From contig NZ_FUKN01000012.1 of NCBI RefSeq assembly GCF_900163785.1, positions 62,001-126,000 of the forward strand: DNA of 64,000 nucleotides, in the 5' to 3' direction. The first letter of the stretch is position 1; the number at the start of each line of letters is the position of its first letter. Both the position numbers and the translations under genes were made by a program. This DNA comes from Psychrobacter sp. JB385. GTDB taxonomy: Bacteria > Pseudomonadota > Gammaproteobacteria > Pseudomonadales > Moraxellaceae. This document shows, piece after piece, positions 20,321 to 28,956 of this stretch. The notes beneath the pieces were generated by a model. The model searched no databases, was not told where the DNA came from, and was given only the letters and a program-made list of their open reading frames with translations.

Positions 20321-20914
20321 ATGAAAACAACACCAATGACGAAAATAACACCAATGATGAAAAAAACCTCAACATTAAAAAAATCATTAGCGGTAGCACT
20401 GAGTGTCGCAACCCTTAGCATGGCCTCTATTTCAGCCAGCCAAGCGGCCACTTCTATGAATGAGATTACCGCTGCTTCGCAAAGCAAGATCAGTCTAGAG
20501 CAGGCACTGACGCTTGCCAATAAAGCAGTAAAAGGCGATATCATTAGTGCAGATTTTGATCAAGAAGATCGTGCAGAAGATAGTCACTATGACATCAAAA
20601 TCATCGCCAATAACAATGAACAAGAAGTCAGAGTGAATGCGAGCACTGGAAAAGTCACAAAAGATGAGACAGAGCGTCTAGATAAAGACGATTTGGCAGA
20701 ATATAACACCATGAAACAAGCAAAAGTGAGCTTGTCTCAAGCCATCAAGAATGCCAATAAAACGCTAAAAGGATCCGTACTTGAAGCTGAATTCGATATG
20801 GATTTTGGCAAGCCCGTTTATAAGATTGAAATTGGCAAAGGCAATCAAGTCCATAAAGTGGTTGTCGATAGTATGACTGGCAAGATTACGAGCAGTCAGA
20901 TCGACAATGATTAA
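20321..20914 (+). CDS. PepSY domain-containing periplasmic protein
   Basis: A secreted protein of 197 residues. A long signal sequence (basic start, hydrophobic core ending SASQAA) precedes two PepSY-type repeats at about 48-105 and 120-195, each with an ISLEQAL/VSLSQAI helix and an NASTGKVT/DSMTGKIT hairpin. PepSY domains are thought to bind or inhibit proteases or metals in the envelope; often they sit next to a two-component system, but none is adjacent here. AGGA lies nine bases before the ATG. A strong terminator follows. Confidence 0.85.
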   Translation: MKTTPMTKITPMMKKTSTLKKSLAVALSVATLSMASISASQAATSMNEITAASQSKISLEQALTLANKAVKGDIISADFDQEDRAEDSHYDIKIIANNNEQEVRVNASTGKVTKDETERLDKDDLAEYNTMKQAKVSLSQAIKNANKTLKGSVLEAEFDMDFGKPVYKIEIGKGNQVHKVVVDSMTGKITSSQIDND

Positions 20915-20940
20915 TCACTGACGGTTTAAATCGACTACTA

Positions 20941-20981
20941 AAAAGCCCCAAACTGCTTCTACGAGTGGTTTGGGGCTTTTT
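20941..20981 (+). terminator. Terminator after PepSY gene
   Basis: Hairpin AAAAGCCCCAAAC / GTTTGGGGCTTTTT, 26 bases after the stop. Confidence 0.9.
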
Positions 20982-21077
20982 AGTATGCGCTTAATGGTTC
21001 AGTCCAAGCAAATGAGCAATACTGTTTAAACCTTATTGAATCAAACCATATTTTACTAAACGATGGCCAAAGTAGGG

Positions 21078-21278
21078 CTATGTCTCTGTGTGAATGGCTG
21101 TTTTGAGCTGACGAATGACTGAGCTGAGTAACATCTCGTCGATATCAGTCATGGCGTTCAACCCGTAGTCATAAGTCTTTAAGATCATGGCTTGTTGGTC
21201 TTGCGATAGATGGACGGTGACATCTTTGCTGGCGACCAGATGCCTATAGTCTTCTATGGTCTTTTTATCCTTACTCAT
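21078..21278 (-). CDS. Small hypothetical protein
   Basis: A soluble, probably helical protein of 66 residues without a recognised domain. Coding status is supported by a strong GGAG ribosome site seven bases before the ATG and a charged, natural-looking composition. It lies alone between the PepSY gene and a secreted small protein. Confidence 0.6.
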   Translation of the reverse strand: MSKDKKTIEDYRHLVASKDVTVHLSQDQQAMILKTYDYGLNAMTDIDEMLLSSVIRQLKTAIHTET

Positions 21279-21676
21279 ATTCAGCTCCTTTTCTCATTAT
21301 AAACGCCGCTTACCTATGATCATTTTTGAGCTTTTTTATCAAAACATTAGCTAGATTTTATGAAGCCCTGATGACATTGACAACCCTTTTTTAAAGGTGT
21401 TGAGTTAGCAATCGCAATAACAACGCTTTGCCATAGGCTTGGTTACTATCTTAGCTTATAACTATTTAAGCGCGATATTTTTTATTTGGAGTAAGCGTAT
21501 CAAGTAGAATCGAGCCGCGAGCAATAATCGCAACCTTTCTTCAAGTTTCATAAAGCTACTTAATACTAAAGTTGTTTATCATCTCCCTTGTCGATAGAGC
21601 GCCGCTTTATCACGATATTTTATTTGATACTTTATAAAGTGTCTGTAATCATCATTTATCAAATTGGGAAACAACA
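21279..21676. other. Intergenic region between divergent small genes
   Basis: About 400 AT-rich bases between divergent genes. It should hold both promoters; no coding frame or clear operator was recognised. Confidence 0.35.
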
Positions 21677-21937
21677 ATGAAAAAAATCATAATCAGTTCA
21701 ATTTTTGCGGTAACTGCTTGCTTATCAATGGTTGGTCAAGCCAATGCAGCGCCTCATTTTACTCAGCATCAGGCGTCTCAAGTACAGCATCAAAAACATG
21801 GGAATAAAGACAACCATAAGCACAAGCAGATGAATAATAAGAAAAAAAGTGTCTATTATCACTCAAAGGCTGCGCCAGCTAAATATAAGGTGAAAGGCAA
21901 GTATCAAGGTAAACATATCGAAGGACACCGCGGTTAA
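21677..21937 (+). CDS. Small secreted His/Lys-rich protein
   Basis: A protein of 86 residues with a clear signal peptide (MKKII, hydrophobic core, cleavage after AQANA). The mature part of about 62 residues is very basic and rich in His, Lys, Gln and Asn, ending with KGKYQGKHIEGHRG. The composition suggests periplasmic metal or nucleic-acid binding, somewhat like RcnB-type proteins, but this is inference. GGGAAACAACA precedes the ATG. A perfect hairpin follows downstream. Confidence 0.7.
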   Translation: MKKIIISSIFAVTACLSMVGQANAAPHFTQHQASQVQHQKHGNKDNHKHKQMNNKKKSVYYHSKAAPAKYKVKGKYQGKHIEGHRG

Positions 21938-21977
21938 TGGTTAGGGCGTGTTCAACAGGTTCTAAGTCTACACATAC

Positions 21978-22008
21978 AACAATGGCGCCTTAAATAGGCG
22001 CCATTGTT
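21978..22008. terminator. Hairpin between convergent genes
   Basis: AACAATGGCGCCT / AGGCGCCATTGTT, 13-base perfect arms with a five-base loop, between convergent genes. T runs are short, so it is a probable bidirectional terminator. Confidence 0.7.
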
Positions 22009-22064
22009 GTTTAACGATAAAATCTTACGCATTTATGGACGATATATTAACGCAATCACAAGGA

Positions 22065-22766
22065 CTACTGACTGGTAAATATCACTTTATTCTTACCATT
22101 ATTAGCAGGCTGGCTAATAGTGACTTTGCTATCTAATATATCGCCTCGGGCATTGATTTTGTAGCATTCTGACGATGTGCCTTGAGGGTCAACCTTGAGG
22201 AGTAGATTGCCGGACGTTTCAATACAGAACCACGCCGTATTATTGCTATCTCGCGTCAAAGACCAGTCTTGGTCATAGGTGCCTATTTTTTTGCGCATAC
22301 TACTATCGCTATACACAGTTTCAGTAATCAATTTGCTAGAAGAACCTACCGTCGCCATTTTAGGAATGGTGGTTGTTTGATTCGAGAGTGAGTATTTGCC
22401 AGAGCTGTCTGTAAACCCGTGGAATACCAAAGGATTCAGGGTAAAGTAGTTGATAGCCACCGATTGATCGGTGATTTGATTATTCACTTTATTGATGGTG
22501 TTGACCTCGGCACCTTGTACCGCTTTGTTATTGAACATCATCCGGCCTTTAGGCGTGACGTTGATCTCGGCTGAGGCACTTTGATTACCAATCGTCGCCA
22601 TTAATTTATCACTGCGCGCTTTGGTATAGATATTGAGCATCGCGGTTTCAATAGGATATTGTGTCACTACGTTATTTTGAGTATTGCCCGTTGTTCCGCT
22701 GTTCATACCTGTTGCACAAGCACTCAAACTCAAGGCTGCCACCGTACATAATCCAAGTGTTTTCAT
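22065..22766 (-). CDS. Lipoprotein, unknown function
   Basis: A protein of 233 residues with a lipoprotein signal: MKTLGL start, hydrophobic core and lipobox LSAC followed by ATGMNSG, with Cys19 the likely lipidated residue. The mature part looks beta-rich with no domain I recognise. The frame extends upstream to 22838, but the start at 22766 is fixed by the lipoprotein signal and a GAGGAA ribosome site nine bases away. It is monocistronic. Confidence 0.75.
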   Translation of the reverse strand: MKTLGLCTVAALSLSACATGMNSGTTGNTQNNVVTQYPIETAMLNIYTKARSDKLMATIGNQSASAEINVTPKGRMMFNNKAVQGAEVNTINKVNNQITDQSVAINYFTLNPLVFHGFTDSSGKYSLSNQTTTIPKMATVGSSSKLITETVYSDSSMRKKIGTYDQDWSLTRDSNNTAWFCIETSGNLLLKVDPQGTSSECYKINARGDILDSKVTISQPANNGKNKVIFTSQ

Positions 22767-23145
22767 GATTTGATTCCTCAGTGAGTTTAAATAAATATTA
22801 TCAATATCCACTATAATCGAATTCATGAGTGAAGGCATCTGTCAACTACCACAGACACGGCCTTCATTACATCACTATAACAACCAGTAATCCTCTAGTG
22901 TCTAATGCAAAGGTTTGTATCGAAGAATAGGGCAGTTTTGAGGAGTAAGATGAGTGAACAATAGGGTAAGTGTGGGTATTAAAAAGAGAAAGTATCGATA
23001 AAAAGGTGACTGATAACACCTTTAGTTGTTGTATAAAAATCACTCTGAATCTACGACATCAAATAAATAGGAACATGATGACATTTGCAGAATTTGCCGT
23101 ATTGTTATCCTTCCTAAATTAAGTAAATAGCTATTATTACATAAT
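22767..23145. other. Intergenic region without a gene
   Basis: About 380 AT-rich bases between two minus-strand lipoprotein genes. The part next to 22767 should contain the promoter of the 22065-22766 gene. No coding frame or repeat was recognised. Confidence 0.35.
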
Positions 23146-23174
23146 AAAATAGCGCCTATTTTAGGCGCTATTTT
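23146..23174 (-). terminator. Terminator after first duplicated lipoprotein gene
   Basis: AAAATAGCGCC / GGCGCTATTTT hairpin. The same stem sequence occurs after the paralogous gene (26192-26225), so the terminator was duplicated with the gene. Confidence 0.8.
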
Positions 23175-23218
23175 CTATTTATATATATAAGTAGCTAGGT
23201 CTTCATGCATAGCTAATA

Positions 23219-24142
23219 TTAATAGCTGGCTTTGACTTGTGTTTCAAAGAAATCGGCCGCTACATCGTTGTATAAGTTGCAATCTACGACATCTTTTGTA
23301 AAGTCAGTCATAGCAGCATCTTTCACGCCCTTTTGGTAATAGTAAGCATTATAGACTAAACCATTGTATTGTACGGCTCCTACCATATCGCCGTATTCAT
23401 CAGTATACCTAACGGCTGGTAGCTCGTTGTTGCGTCCGACTTTCTCTTTGACAAGATCAGTAGCGGTATTGGCTTCTTCTTCGTCAGCGATCCACTCGTC
23501 AAGCGTTATATCTTGACCAGCATCATAATCATAAAATGCATAGTAGGACTGGGTAGGTGTTTCTTGTAAGATGTAGCACTGAGAGCCATTAGGGAAAGTA
23601 GCACTAAAGTTATCAGAGAAAGAGTTTAAGTCAGTCCTGATACCGGTCGTCGCACTAGACGGAAGCCTACCTACGCCACTAAGGTCAATCGTGACAATAT
23701 CATAAGTAGAGTCGATAGAAGAGCCATCCATTTGGATGCTTGACTTGAACGTATTGCTATCAGTGAAGTTGGCTTTATAAAATTTATCTTCAGACCCTGC
23801 GGGAACTGCCACAAACGTGTTTTTACCTGCATAATACTCTATGTCAGTATATTCACTTGTACTCTCTTGATAAGCGGTAGGTGAGTTACCCACGACGGTA
23901 GAGATAGTTTCAGAAAACTTGTTGTTACCGATGACATAAGCGAGCTTACCCCAGCCCCCTTGGAACTGACCATTCACCACCTCAGTGAAAGAATCGAACA
24001 CCGTATAACTTAGTTCGTTATTAACGATAGGACCGCCATTGTTATCTGGGTTTGACACATTGTTATCGTCATCATCACCGCATCCTGTCAATATTAGTGT
24101 ACTTGCCAATGCGATCCCTGCGTATAGCTTATTGATTTTCAT
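23219..24142 (-). CDS. Lipoprotein, paralogue 1 of a duplicated pair
   Basis: A protein of 307 residues with a lipoprotein signal (MKINKLYAG, lipobox LTGC, likely Cys21) and a run of Asp/Asn after it. The mature part is rich in Tyr, Thr, Asp and Asn and has no recognised domain. It is clearly a paralogue of the gene at 26270-27193: same length, same N-terminus, same ending (FFETQVKASY versus FFETQIKANY). The upstream 100 bases are also nearly identical. A GntP-type permease gene lies between them. Confidence 0.75.
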   Translation of the reverse strand: MKINKLYAGIALASTLILTGCGDDDDNNVSNPDNNGGPIVNNELSYTVFDSFTEVVNGQFQGGWGKLAYVIGNNKFSETISTVVGNSPTAYQESTSEYTDIEYYAGKNTFVAVPAGSEDKFYKANFTDSNTFKSSIQMDGSSIDSTYDIVTIDLSGVGRLPSSATTGIRTDLNSFSDNFSATFPNGSQCYILQETPTQSYYAFYDYDAGQDITLDEWIADEEEANTATDLVKEKVGRNNELPAVRYTDEYGDMVGAVQYNGLVYNAYYYQKGVKDAAMTDFTKDVVDCNLYNDVAADFFETQVKASY

Positions 24143-24297
24143 ATTGTTACCTATTGATAGCTTCCCGTAAGAAATCTAAGGTTAGTCTTATAACTTTCTA
24201 TTTGCAAAACAAATATTCAGTTTTAACAGTGTTGCTACAATAGATCTGCTTTTCTAAAAACCAATGATATTTATATTATTAAAACCAAAAACGCTTT

Positions 24298-25686
24298 TTA
24301 AAAAGAGCCAAACATACTGCCTAGTACAATAACGAGGATAAGCGCAATGATAGGAACGATCACTGCGACCACAAATATATCTTTGTACGATTCTCTATGC
24401 GTTAAACCACAAATAGTGAGCATGGTTATGATAGCGCCGTTATGGGGTAGAGAATCTAGACCGCCTGAGGCAAGCGAGGCGATACGGTGCATCAGTTCAG
24501 GGTCAATATTGTATTGCTCTGCCAACTGCATATAGTTATCACCCATGATTTCTAATGCAATACCCAAGCCACCGGAAGCAGAGCCTGTCACGCCTGCTAG
24601 GACGTTAACCATGATGGCCTCTGATATGAGCGGGTTTTCGGGTGAAATACCCATAAGGTATTGTTTGATCACCGCAAAACCAGCAAGCGTCGCAATCACA
24701 GAGCCATAACCCACTTCTGATGCTGTATTGAAAATGGGAAGCAAAGATCCCATTGCGCCTTTGTTCAGGCTTTCTGTCACACTGCCTATTCTTTTAAAAT
24801 TTAAAGCAATGACAAAAACACAGGCCAAAAACAATGACAAAATAATCGCCCAAATACCAATCACTGAGCTTAAGGCGATCCCGCCAAATTGCTCATCAGC
24901 CAAATAGCTGTTATTCCACATCGGGATAATCAGTTTGGAAAATGCGTAATTACCGATAATAACGATAAAAATCGGGGTCAGTGCCAACCAAAAATTCGGT
25001 ACATCGATACCTGAGTGAGGCGCCTTTTCATTTAACATATGATTGCCATAGCCTTCATGATTAGCATGAGCAACCTGTAATTGGCGATACATCCATAGCA
25101 TACCGCCACCTAACATGACAATCGCTGCAATGATGCCTAGACCTGGAGCAGCAAAAGCATCGGTCCCAAAATAGGGCATGGGTATGACATTATGGATGGC
25201 AGGGGAGCCGGGTAAGGCAGTCATGGTTAAGGTGAGCGCACCAATACAAATTGCTCCTGGTATCAGCCTTTTGGGAATATTTGTCTGCTTAAATAAGGCT
25301 GCTGCGATAGGATAGATGGCAAACGTTACAACAAAAGCGGATATACCCCCATAAGTGAGAATACAGCAGGCTAGCACGACCGCTAGCAAAGCATGTTTGT
25401 CACCCAATTTTTCGACTATGTTGTGAGCGATACTATAGGCATAACCAGAATCTTCCATTAACGTGCCAAAAATAGCGCCCAATATAAATAATGGAAAATA
25501 TTTGATAGCAAAGCCGCCCAAGCCTTGCATGAACACTTCTGTATACATACCCATAGTTTGAGTGCTTTCGCCACTTAAAACCACGGCCAAAATAGCGAGT
25601 ACAGGGGCGAGCACTAAGACGCTAACACCTCTATAAGCAAAATATATCAAGAGTGACAAAGACAACAAAATAGCAAAAATACTCAT
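24298..25686 (-). CDS. GntP-family permease
   Basis: A membrane protein of 462 residues with about 12 hydrophobic segments, of the gluconate:proton symporter (GntP) family. Segments such as AYRGVSVLVLAPVLAILAV and TMTALPGSPAIHNVIP match family members that import gluconate, D-serine or 3-hydroxybutyrate; which one is not decidable, as no catabolic enzyme is adjacent. The start at 25686 is set by GGAAGGAAA upstream and by the onset of the first membrane segment; the frame opens earlier at 25737. The 580-base upstream gap holds operator-like palindromes. Confidence 0.85.
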   Translation of the reverse strand: MSIFAILLSLSLLIYFAYRGVSVLVLAPVLAILAVVLSGESTQTMGMYTEVFMQGLGGFAIKYFPLFILGAIFGTLMEDSGYAYSIAHNIVEKLGDKHALLAVVLACCILTYGGISAFVVTFAIYPIAAALFKQTNIPKRLIPGAICIGALTLTMTALPGSPAIHNVIPMPYFGTDAFAAPGLGIIAAIVMLGGGMLWMYRQLQVAHANHEGYGNHMLNEKAPHSGIDVPNFWLALTPIFIVIIGNYAFSKLIIPMWNNSYLADEQFGGIALSSVIGIWAIILSLFLACVFVIALNFKRIGSVTESLNKGAMGSLLPIFNTASEVGYGSVIATLAGFAVIKQYLMGISPENPLISEAIMVNVLAGVTGSASGGLGIALEIMGDNYMQLAEQYNIDPELMHRIASLASGGLDSLPHNGAIITMLTICGLTHRESYKDIFVVAVIVPIIALILVIVLGSMFGSF

Positions 25687-26191
25687 AATTTTGATTTCCT
25701 TCCATGGAAAAACGATGTTGTTGAATATGTTTGTCAAACAAGCTTGATTGTCAGCAACAGATACGGCTTAACCTATTGCTTTTATCTAAAAGAACAGGCG
25801 TTATAACTGTACGATGGCTAGATGCTAAAAAATATGGATGCTTTTGAGTTTGACTGTGCGAAAGGCATTTTGAACGGTGGAAGCAGATTTGGTAAATGAT
25901 CGTTCATCATAGCTATCCTTGGCATGAACTAAATTGACTGACATAACCACTATCAAGGGTATTTTGATGTGGTGAAAAAAACACTATCCATAGTGTTTAT
26001 TAAAAACGATACGTTTTGTATCGTATTAAAATTTAACAGAGCGACAAACAAAGGTCAACCGTTAAGTATTTATATTGTTTATTCTTACTAAGCTGATTTG
26101 TATTGTCGTTTATCTATCTTACGGGATAATGGGCATAGCCGTATGCTATATAGATTCAGAATGAGATAGTAGAGAAGGTGTTAAAATGGAT
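25687..26191 (-). promoter_or_regulatory. Upstream region of GntP permease with two palindromes
   Basis: A gene-free region. AAACACTAT-CC-ATAGTGTTT at 25979-25998 and ACGATAC-GTTTT-GTATCGT at 26006-26024 are perfect dyads eight bases apart. They look like operators of a dimeric regulator for the permease gene, about 300 bases from its start. No regulator gene is adjacent. Confidence 0.4.
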
Positions 26192-26225
26192 AAAAAAATA
26201 GCGCCCATTGTAGGCGCTATTTTTT
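26192..26225 (-). terminator. Terminator after second duplicated lipoprotein gene
   Basis: AAAAAATAGCGCC / GGCGCTATTTTTT hairpin with a T run on the minus strand. Confidence 0.85.
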
Positions 26226-26269
26226 GTCTTGATGTATACAAGTAGCTAGGTCTTAACTCACAGCTAATA

Positions 26270-27193
26270 CTAATAATTGGCTTTGATTTGTGTTTCAAAG
26301 AATTTAGTCGCTACATCGTTATACAGATTACAGTAAACCTCGGAAGTTTCAGGATCAGTATTTTCTTTTTCTTGAATGCCTTTTTGATTGTAGAACGCGT
26401 CGTAAATCAACCCTTTGTATCGGACAACGGCAATGGTATCTCCATCCTCGTCGGTATATCTAGCAGCTGGTAATTCATTATTGAGTCCGATATTTTCTTG
26501 CACAAGATTAGTGACGGTATTGTTTTCTCTTTCATTAGCAATCCACTGCTCAATAGTCATGCTACCTACATCATCACCATCAGCAAAGCTATAGTAATTT
26601 TGCTCAGGGGTCTCTAAAATAATATAGCATTGAGAGCCACTAGGGAAAGTGGCATTAAAGCCCTCAGGGAAATAGTCTAAATCAGTATCTATACCTGTAG
26701 TAGCATTGCGTGGTTGCTTGCCTACGCCCGTAAGGTCAAGAGTAGTAATGTCATAAGTAGAGTTAAAAGTTGAATTATCCATTTGAACTTTTAATGTAAA
26801 GGTATCGCTATCAACAAAGTTGATTTTATAGAACTTACTATCAAAATTCTCAGGAACAGCGGCAAACGTGTTTTTACCGACATAATATTCCAACTCATTA
26901 TCGTCACCTCTACTGTCTTGATAAGCAGTAGGTGAGCTTCCTATCACGGTAGATATTGTTTCCGTCAATCCCCTGTTACTGATTTTGTACGCCAGCTTGC
27001 CCCAAGCTTCTTCATATTTATCATTTGACATGTCAGTGAAAGGATCGAAAGTTGCATAGTTCAGTTCATTATTAACGATAGGCCCCCCATTATTATCTGA
27101 GTTTGATACATTGTCATCGTTATCATTACCGCACCCTGTCAATACTAGTGTAGTTGCCAATGCAATCCCTGCGTATAGCTTATTGGTTTTCAT
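26270..27193 (-). CDS. Lipoprotein, paralogue 2 of a duplicated pair
   Basis: A 307-residue lipoprotein with the same signal (MKTNKLYAG, lipobox LTGC) and layout as the 23219-24142 gene. The two differ at many positions in the mature part (for example DSFTEVVNGQ versus DPFTDMSNDK), so the duplication is not recent, while the upstream sequences remain almost identical. Function unknown; surface-exposed or outer-membrane anchored by inference. Confidence 0.75.
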   Translation of the reverse strand: MKTNKLYAGIALATTLVLTGCGNDNDDNVSNSDNNGGPIVNNELNYATFDPFTDMSNDKYEEAWGKLAYKISNRGLTETISTVIGSSPTAYQDSRGDDNELEYYVGKNTFAAVPENFDSKFYKINFVDSDTFTLKVQMDNSTFNSTYDITTLDLTGVGKQPRNATTGIDTDLDYFPEGFNATFPSGSQCYIILETPEQNYYSFADGDDVGSMTIEQWIANERENNTVTNLVQENIGLNNELPAARYTDEDGDTIAVVRYKGLIYDAFYNQKGIQEKENTDPETSEVYCNLYNDVATKFFETQIKANY

Positions 27194-27340
27194 AATGTTA
27201 CCTATTGTTAGCTTCCCGTAAGAAATATAAGATTAGTCTTATAATTTTCTATTTGCAAAACAAATATTCAGTTTTAACAGTGTTGCTACAATAGCATCCA
27301 TTTCTATATATTAGTATTTCCGCGTCAGCGACTTGACAAC

Positions 27341-27481
27341 GTAATATTGCACGAGCTGTGTCATATCGCCGAGCACAATCATAATGAGCATTTTTGGCGC
27401 TTGTTAACTCAAGTTATGCCGAACTGGAAAGAGGTAAAAGCGAGACTTGATGGTATGGCCGAGCTGTATTTGAATGAGTGA
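27341..27481 (+). pseudogene. 3' remnant of a YgjP/DUF45 metallopeptidase gene
   Basis: An open stretch of 46 codons plus stop reads VILHELCHIAEHN and continues nearly identical to the last 46 residues of the intact gene at 38660-39484; DNA identity is also very high, with a handful of silent changes. There is no start codon or N-terminal part. It lies just outside the left end of the island, so it is a leftover of an earlier related element. Confidence 0.85.
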
Positions 27482-27699
27482 GCAAGAGCGACATTTTAAA
27501 ATTTTTAAGACAATGGCATTGATCGTTTTAAGGTACAAATGAATATTAAATAAGTCACGCTCTTGAGATGCCTGACATATCTTAGAAGTGTTTCGGACAG
27601 CAGTAGATAATTAGTATGGACTGAAAGTCATACTATTAAAAAATTCAAGAGGTTTTAGGAGCGTTTAGGACAAGATAGGAAAACTGAAATAAAAGATGA

Positions 27700-27725
27700 T
27701 TTTATAAGATTGGCGGTGAAGGAGG
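27700..27725. repeat. Left attachment site (att) of the tRNA-Ser island
   Basis: A 26-base sequence identical to 54506-54531. It contains the last 15 bases of the tRNA-Ser acceptor stem region (TGGCGGTGAAGGAGG as read on the plus strand) plus 11 flanking bases, TTTTATAAGAT. Only the tRNA end is present here, as expected for the tRNA-distal end of an integrated element. Confidence 0.88.
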
Positions 27726-27786
27726 AAGTCGTACTTATATTATAAGTTATTGATTTTAAAATATTTTTTATTATAATTTAAAGATA

Positions 27787-27807
27787 TAGACCAACTATTA
27801 GACCAAC
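27787..27807. repeat. Paired TAGACCAAC repeats at left island end
   Basis: TAGACCAAC occurs at 27787-27795 and 27799-27807, 12 bases apart. The same pair with the same spacing lies at 54350-54370, and inverted single copies lie near the integrase start. These are probable arm-type integrase or excisionase binding sites. Confidence 0.6.
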
Positions 27808-27924
27808 ACCTTTTAAGTATTGGATGCGAAACAGATAATGGGATTTATCTCATATTAAATTGAAACAAAATGTTTCTGGGTTATTATTTAGTTTCAAACA
27901 CATATTTTTCCTAAAAAACCATTT

Positions 27925-28143
27925 CTAATAGAATGGTTCAAGTGAACTCTTCTCCACAATACCTGCGTAACGCTCATTATACACACGTAAGATAATATTC
28001 TTATCTAGTATCAATTGCCTGTCAACGAAACCACCATTTATCAGCGCAATCGCAATGTCTTGATAGCATTCTATCAGTGAGCGATCAACGATTAATAGAT
28101 CGTTAGATTAGATAGTGATATTAACTAGACTATTATCCTTCAT
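27925..28143 (-). pseudogene. Small decayed gene with one internal stop
   Basis: On the minus strand an ATG at 28143 opens MKDNSLVNITI, then an in-frame TAA, then 60 open codons including LIECYQDIAIALINGG and IILRVYNERYAG, ending TAG. The continued protein-like reading across the stop suggests a 72-residue gene killed by one change. The family is not recognised. It may instead be a shorter gene starting after the stop. Confidence 0.4.
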
Positions 28144-28245
28144 TTTGACTAGATAAATTGATGCAGAGTAGCGTCTAAACAGATTACTAAAATAGATATG
28201 GTTCTACATATAGTTACGTGGTTCAAAAAATAAAGCAAAAATATT

Positions 28246-28331
28246 TTATGCATAATTGATGTTTATGCATAAAAGTCGTTGACTCCTGTGCTAACTTAGT
28301 AGATACTTGCATAACTTGGAATTATGCATAA
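28246..28331 (+). promoter_or_regulatory. Promoter of the defence operon with three TTATGCATAA operators
   Basis: The perfect palindrome TTATGCATAA occurs at 28246-28255, 28263-28272 and 28322-28331. Between the second and third is a sigma-70-like promoter: TTGACT at 28279-28284, a 17-base spacer, and GATACT at 28302-28307. The operators therefore flank the promoter, the last lying just past the expected start of transcription. This suggests tight repression of the operon; the repressor is not identified. Confidence 0.6.
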
Positions 28332-28344
28332 AAATGGAGTATCT

Positions 28345-28956
28345 GTGAAGAACCAATATAAGCATTTGGAACTTATTCAAATATGTGAAATAAAATCAGG
28401 TCGTTCGATCCGTGGTGCTATCACTGAAGTTGAGGATACTGGTATAAGAATTGTGCAAATGAAAGACTTATCTGTAGATGGTATTTCTTGGGATTCTTGT
28501 ATTTCTACTGAATTGACAGGTAAAAGCGCGCCTGACTGGCTTGTTAAAGGGGATATTCTAGTACTGGCACGTGGTAATCAAAATTATGCAGTTTTAGTTG
28601 ATGACTTTATAAACGATATAAATGCTAAGGTGATAGCAGCACCTTATTTTTTTATATTGCAAGCTAAAACTGAAAAAGTACACTCTACCTATTTAACATG
28701 GTGGCTGAACCAGAAACCAGTACAAAACTACTTTAAAACTAAGTCTAGAGGTACAGGGTCACTTAGTTTGCCCCGTTCTGCACTAGAGGAAACAGAGATT
28801 GTACTACCTACTGTTAAGGAACAACAGATTATCGCCAGTTTATATAGCAATCTCGCTCAGCAGAAGGCTGTGCAGCAAGAACTGATATCCAATAGTGAAC
28901 AGTTATTAGCTGGGATAGCCCAGAGAATTAATAACAATAAAGAAGGATCTCGCTAA
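28345..28956 (+). CDS. Half-size type I restriction specificity (S) subunit-like protein
   Basis: A protein of 203 residues with a single target-recognition domain instead of two: opening LELIQICEIKSGRSIRG, central KGDILVLARG, the TGSLSLPRSALEETEIVLP segment typical of HsdS, and one C-terminal coiled coil (EQQIIASLYSNLAQQKAV). Half S subunits can dimerise to make a working DNA-recognition unit, so this may pair with itself or with HsdM. The GTG at 28345 is chosen because GGAG lies five bases upstream; an ATG at 28324 is inside an operator palindrome and is possible. It is the first gene of the operon and is AT-rich compared with hsdM. Confidence 0.75.
   Translation: MKNQYKHLELIQICEIKSGRSIRGAITEVEDTGIRIVQMKDLSVDGISWDSCISTELTGKSAPDWLVKGDILVLARGNQNYAVLVDDFINDINAKVIAAPYFFILQAKTEKVHSTYLTWWLNQKPVQNYFKTKSRGTGSLSLPRSALEETEIVLPTVKEQQIIASLYSNLAQQKAVQQELISNSEQLLAGIAQRINNNKEGSR

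Noticed and set aside
27483-27567. Inverted CAAGAGCGAC / CGCTCTTG near the left att site
   Set aside because: Imperfect match at a long distance; too weak to call an insertion-sequence end or a terminator.
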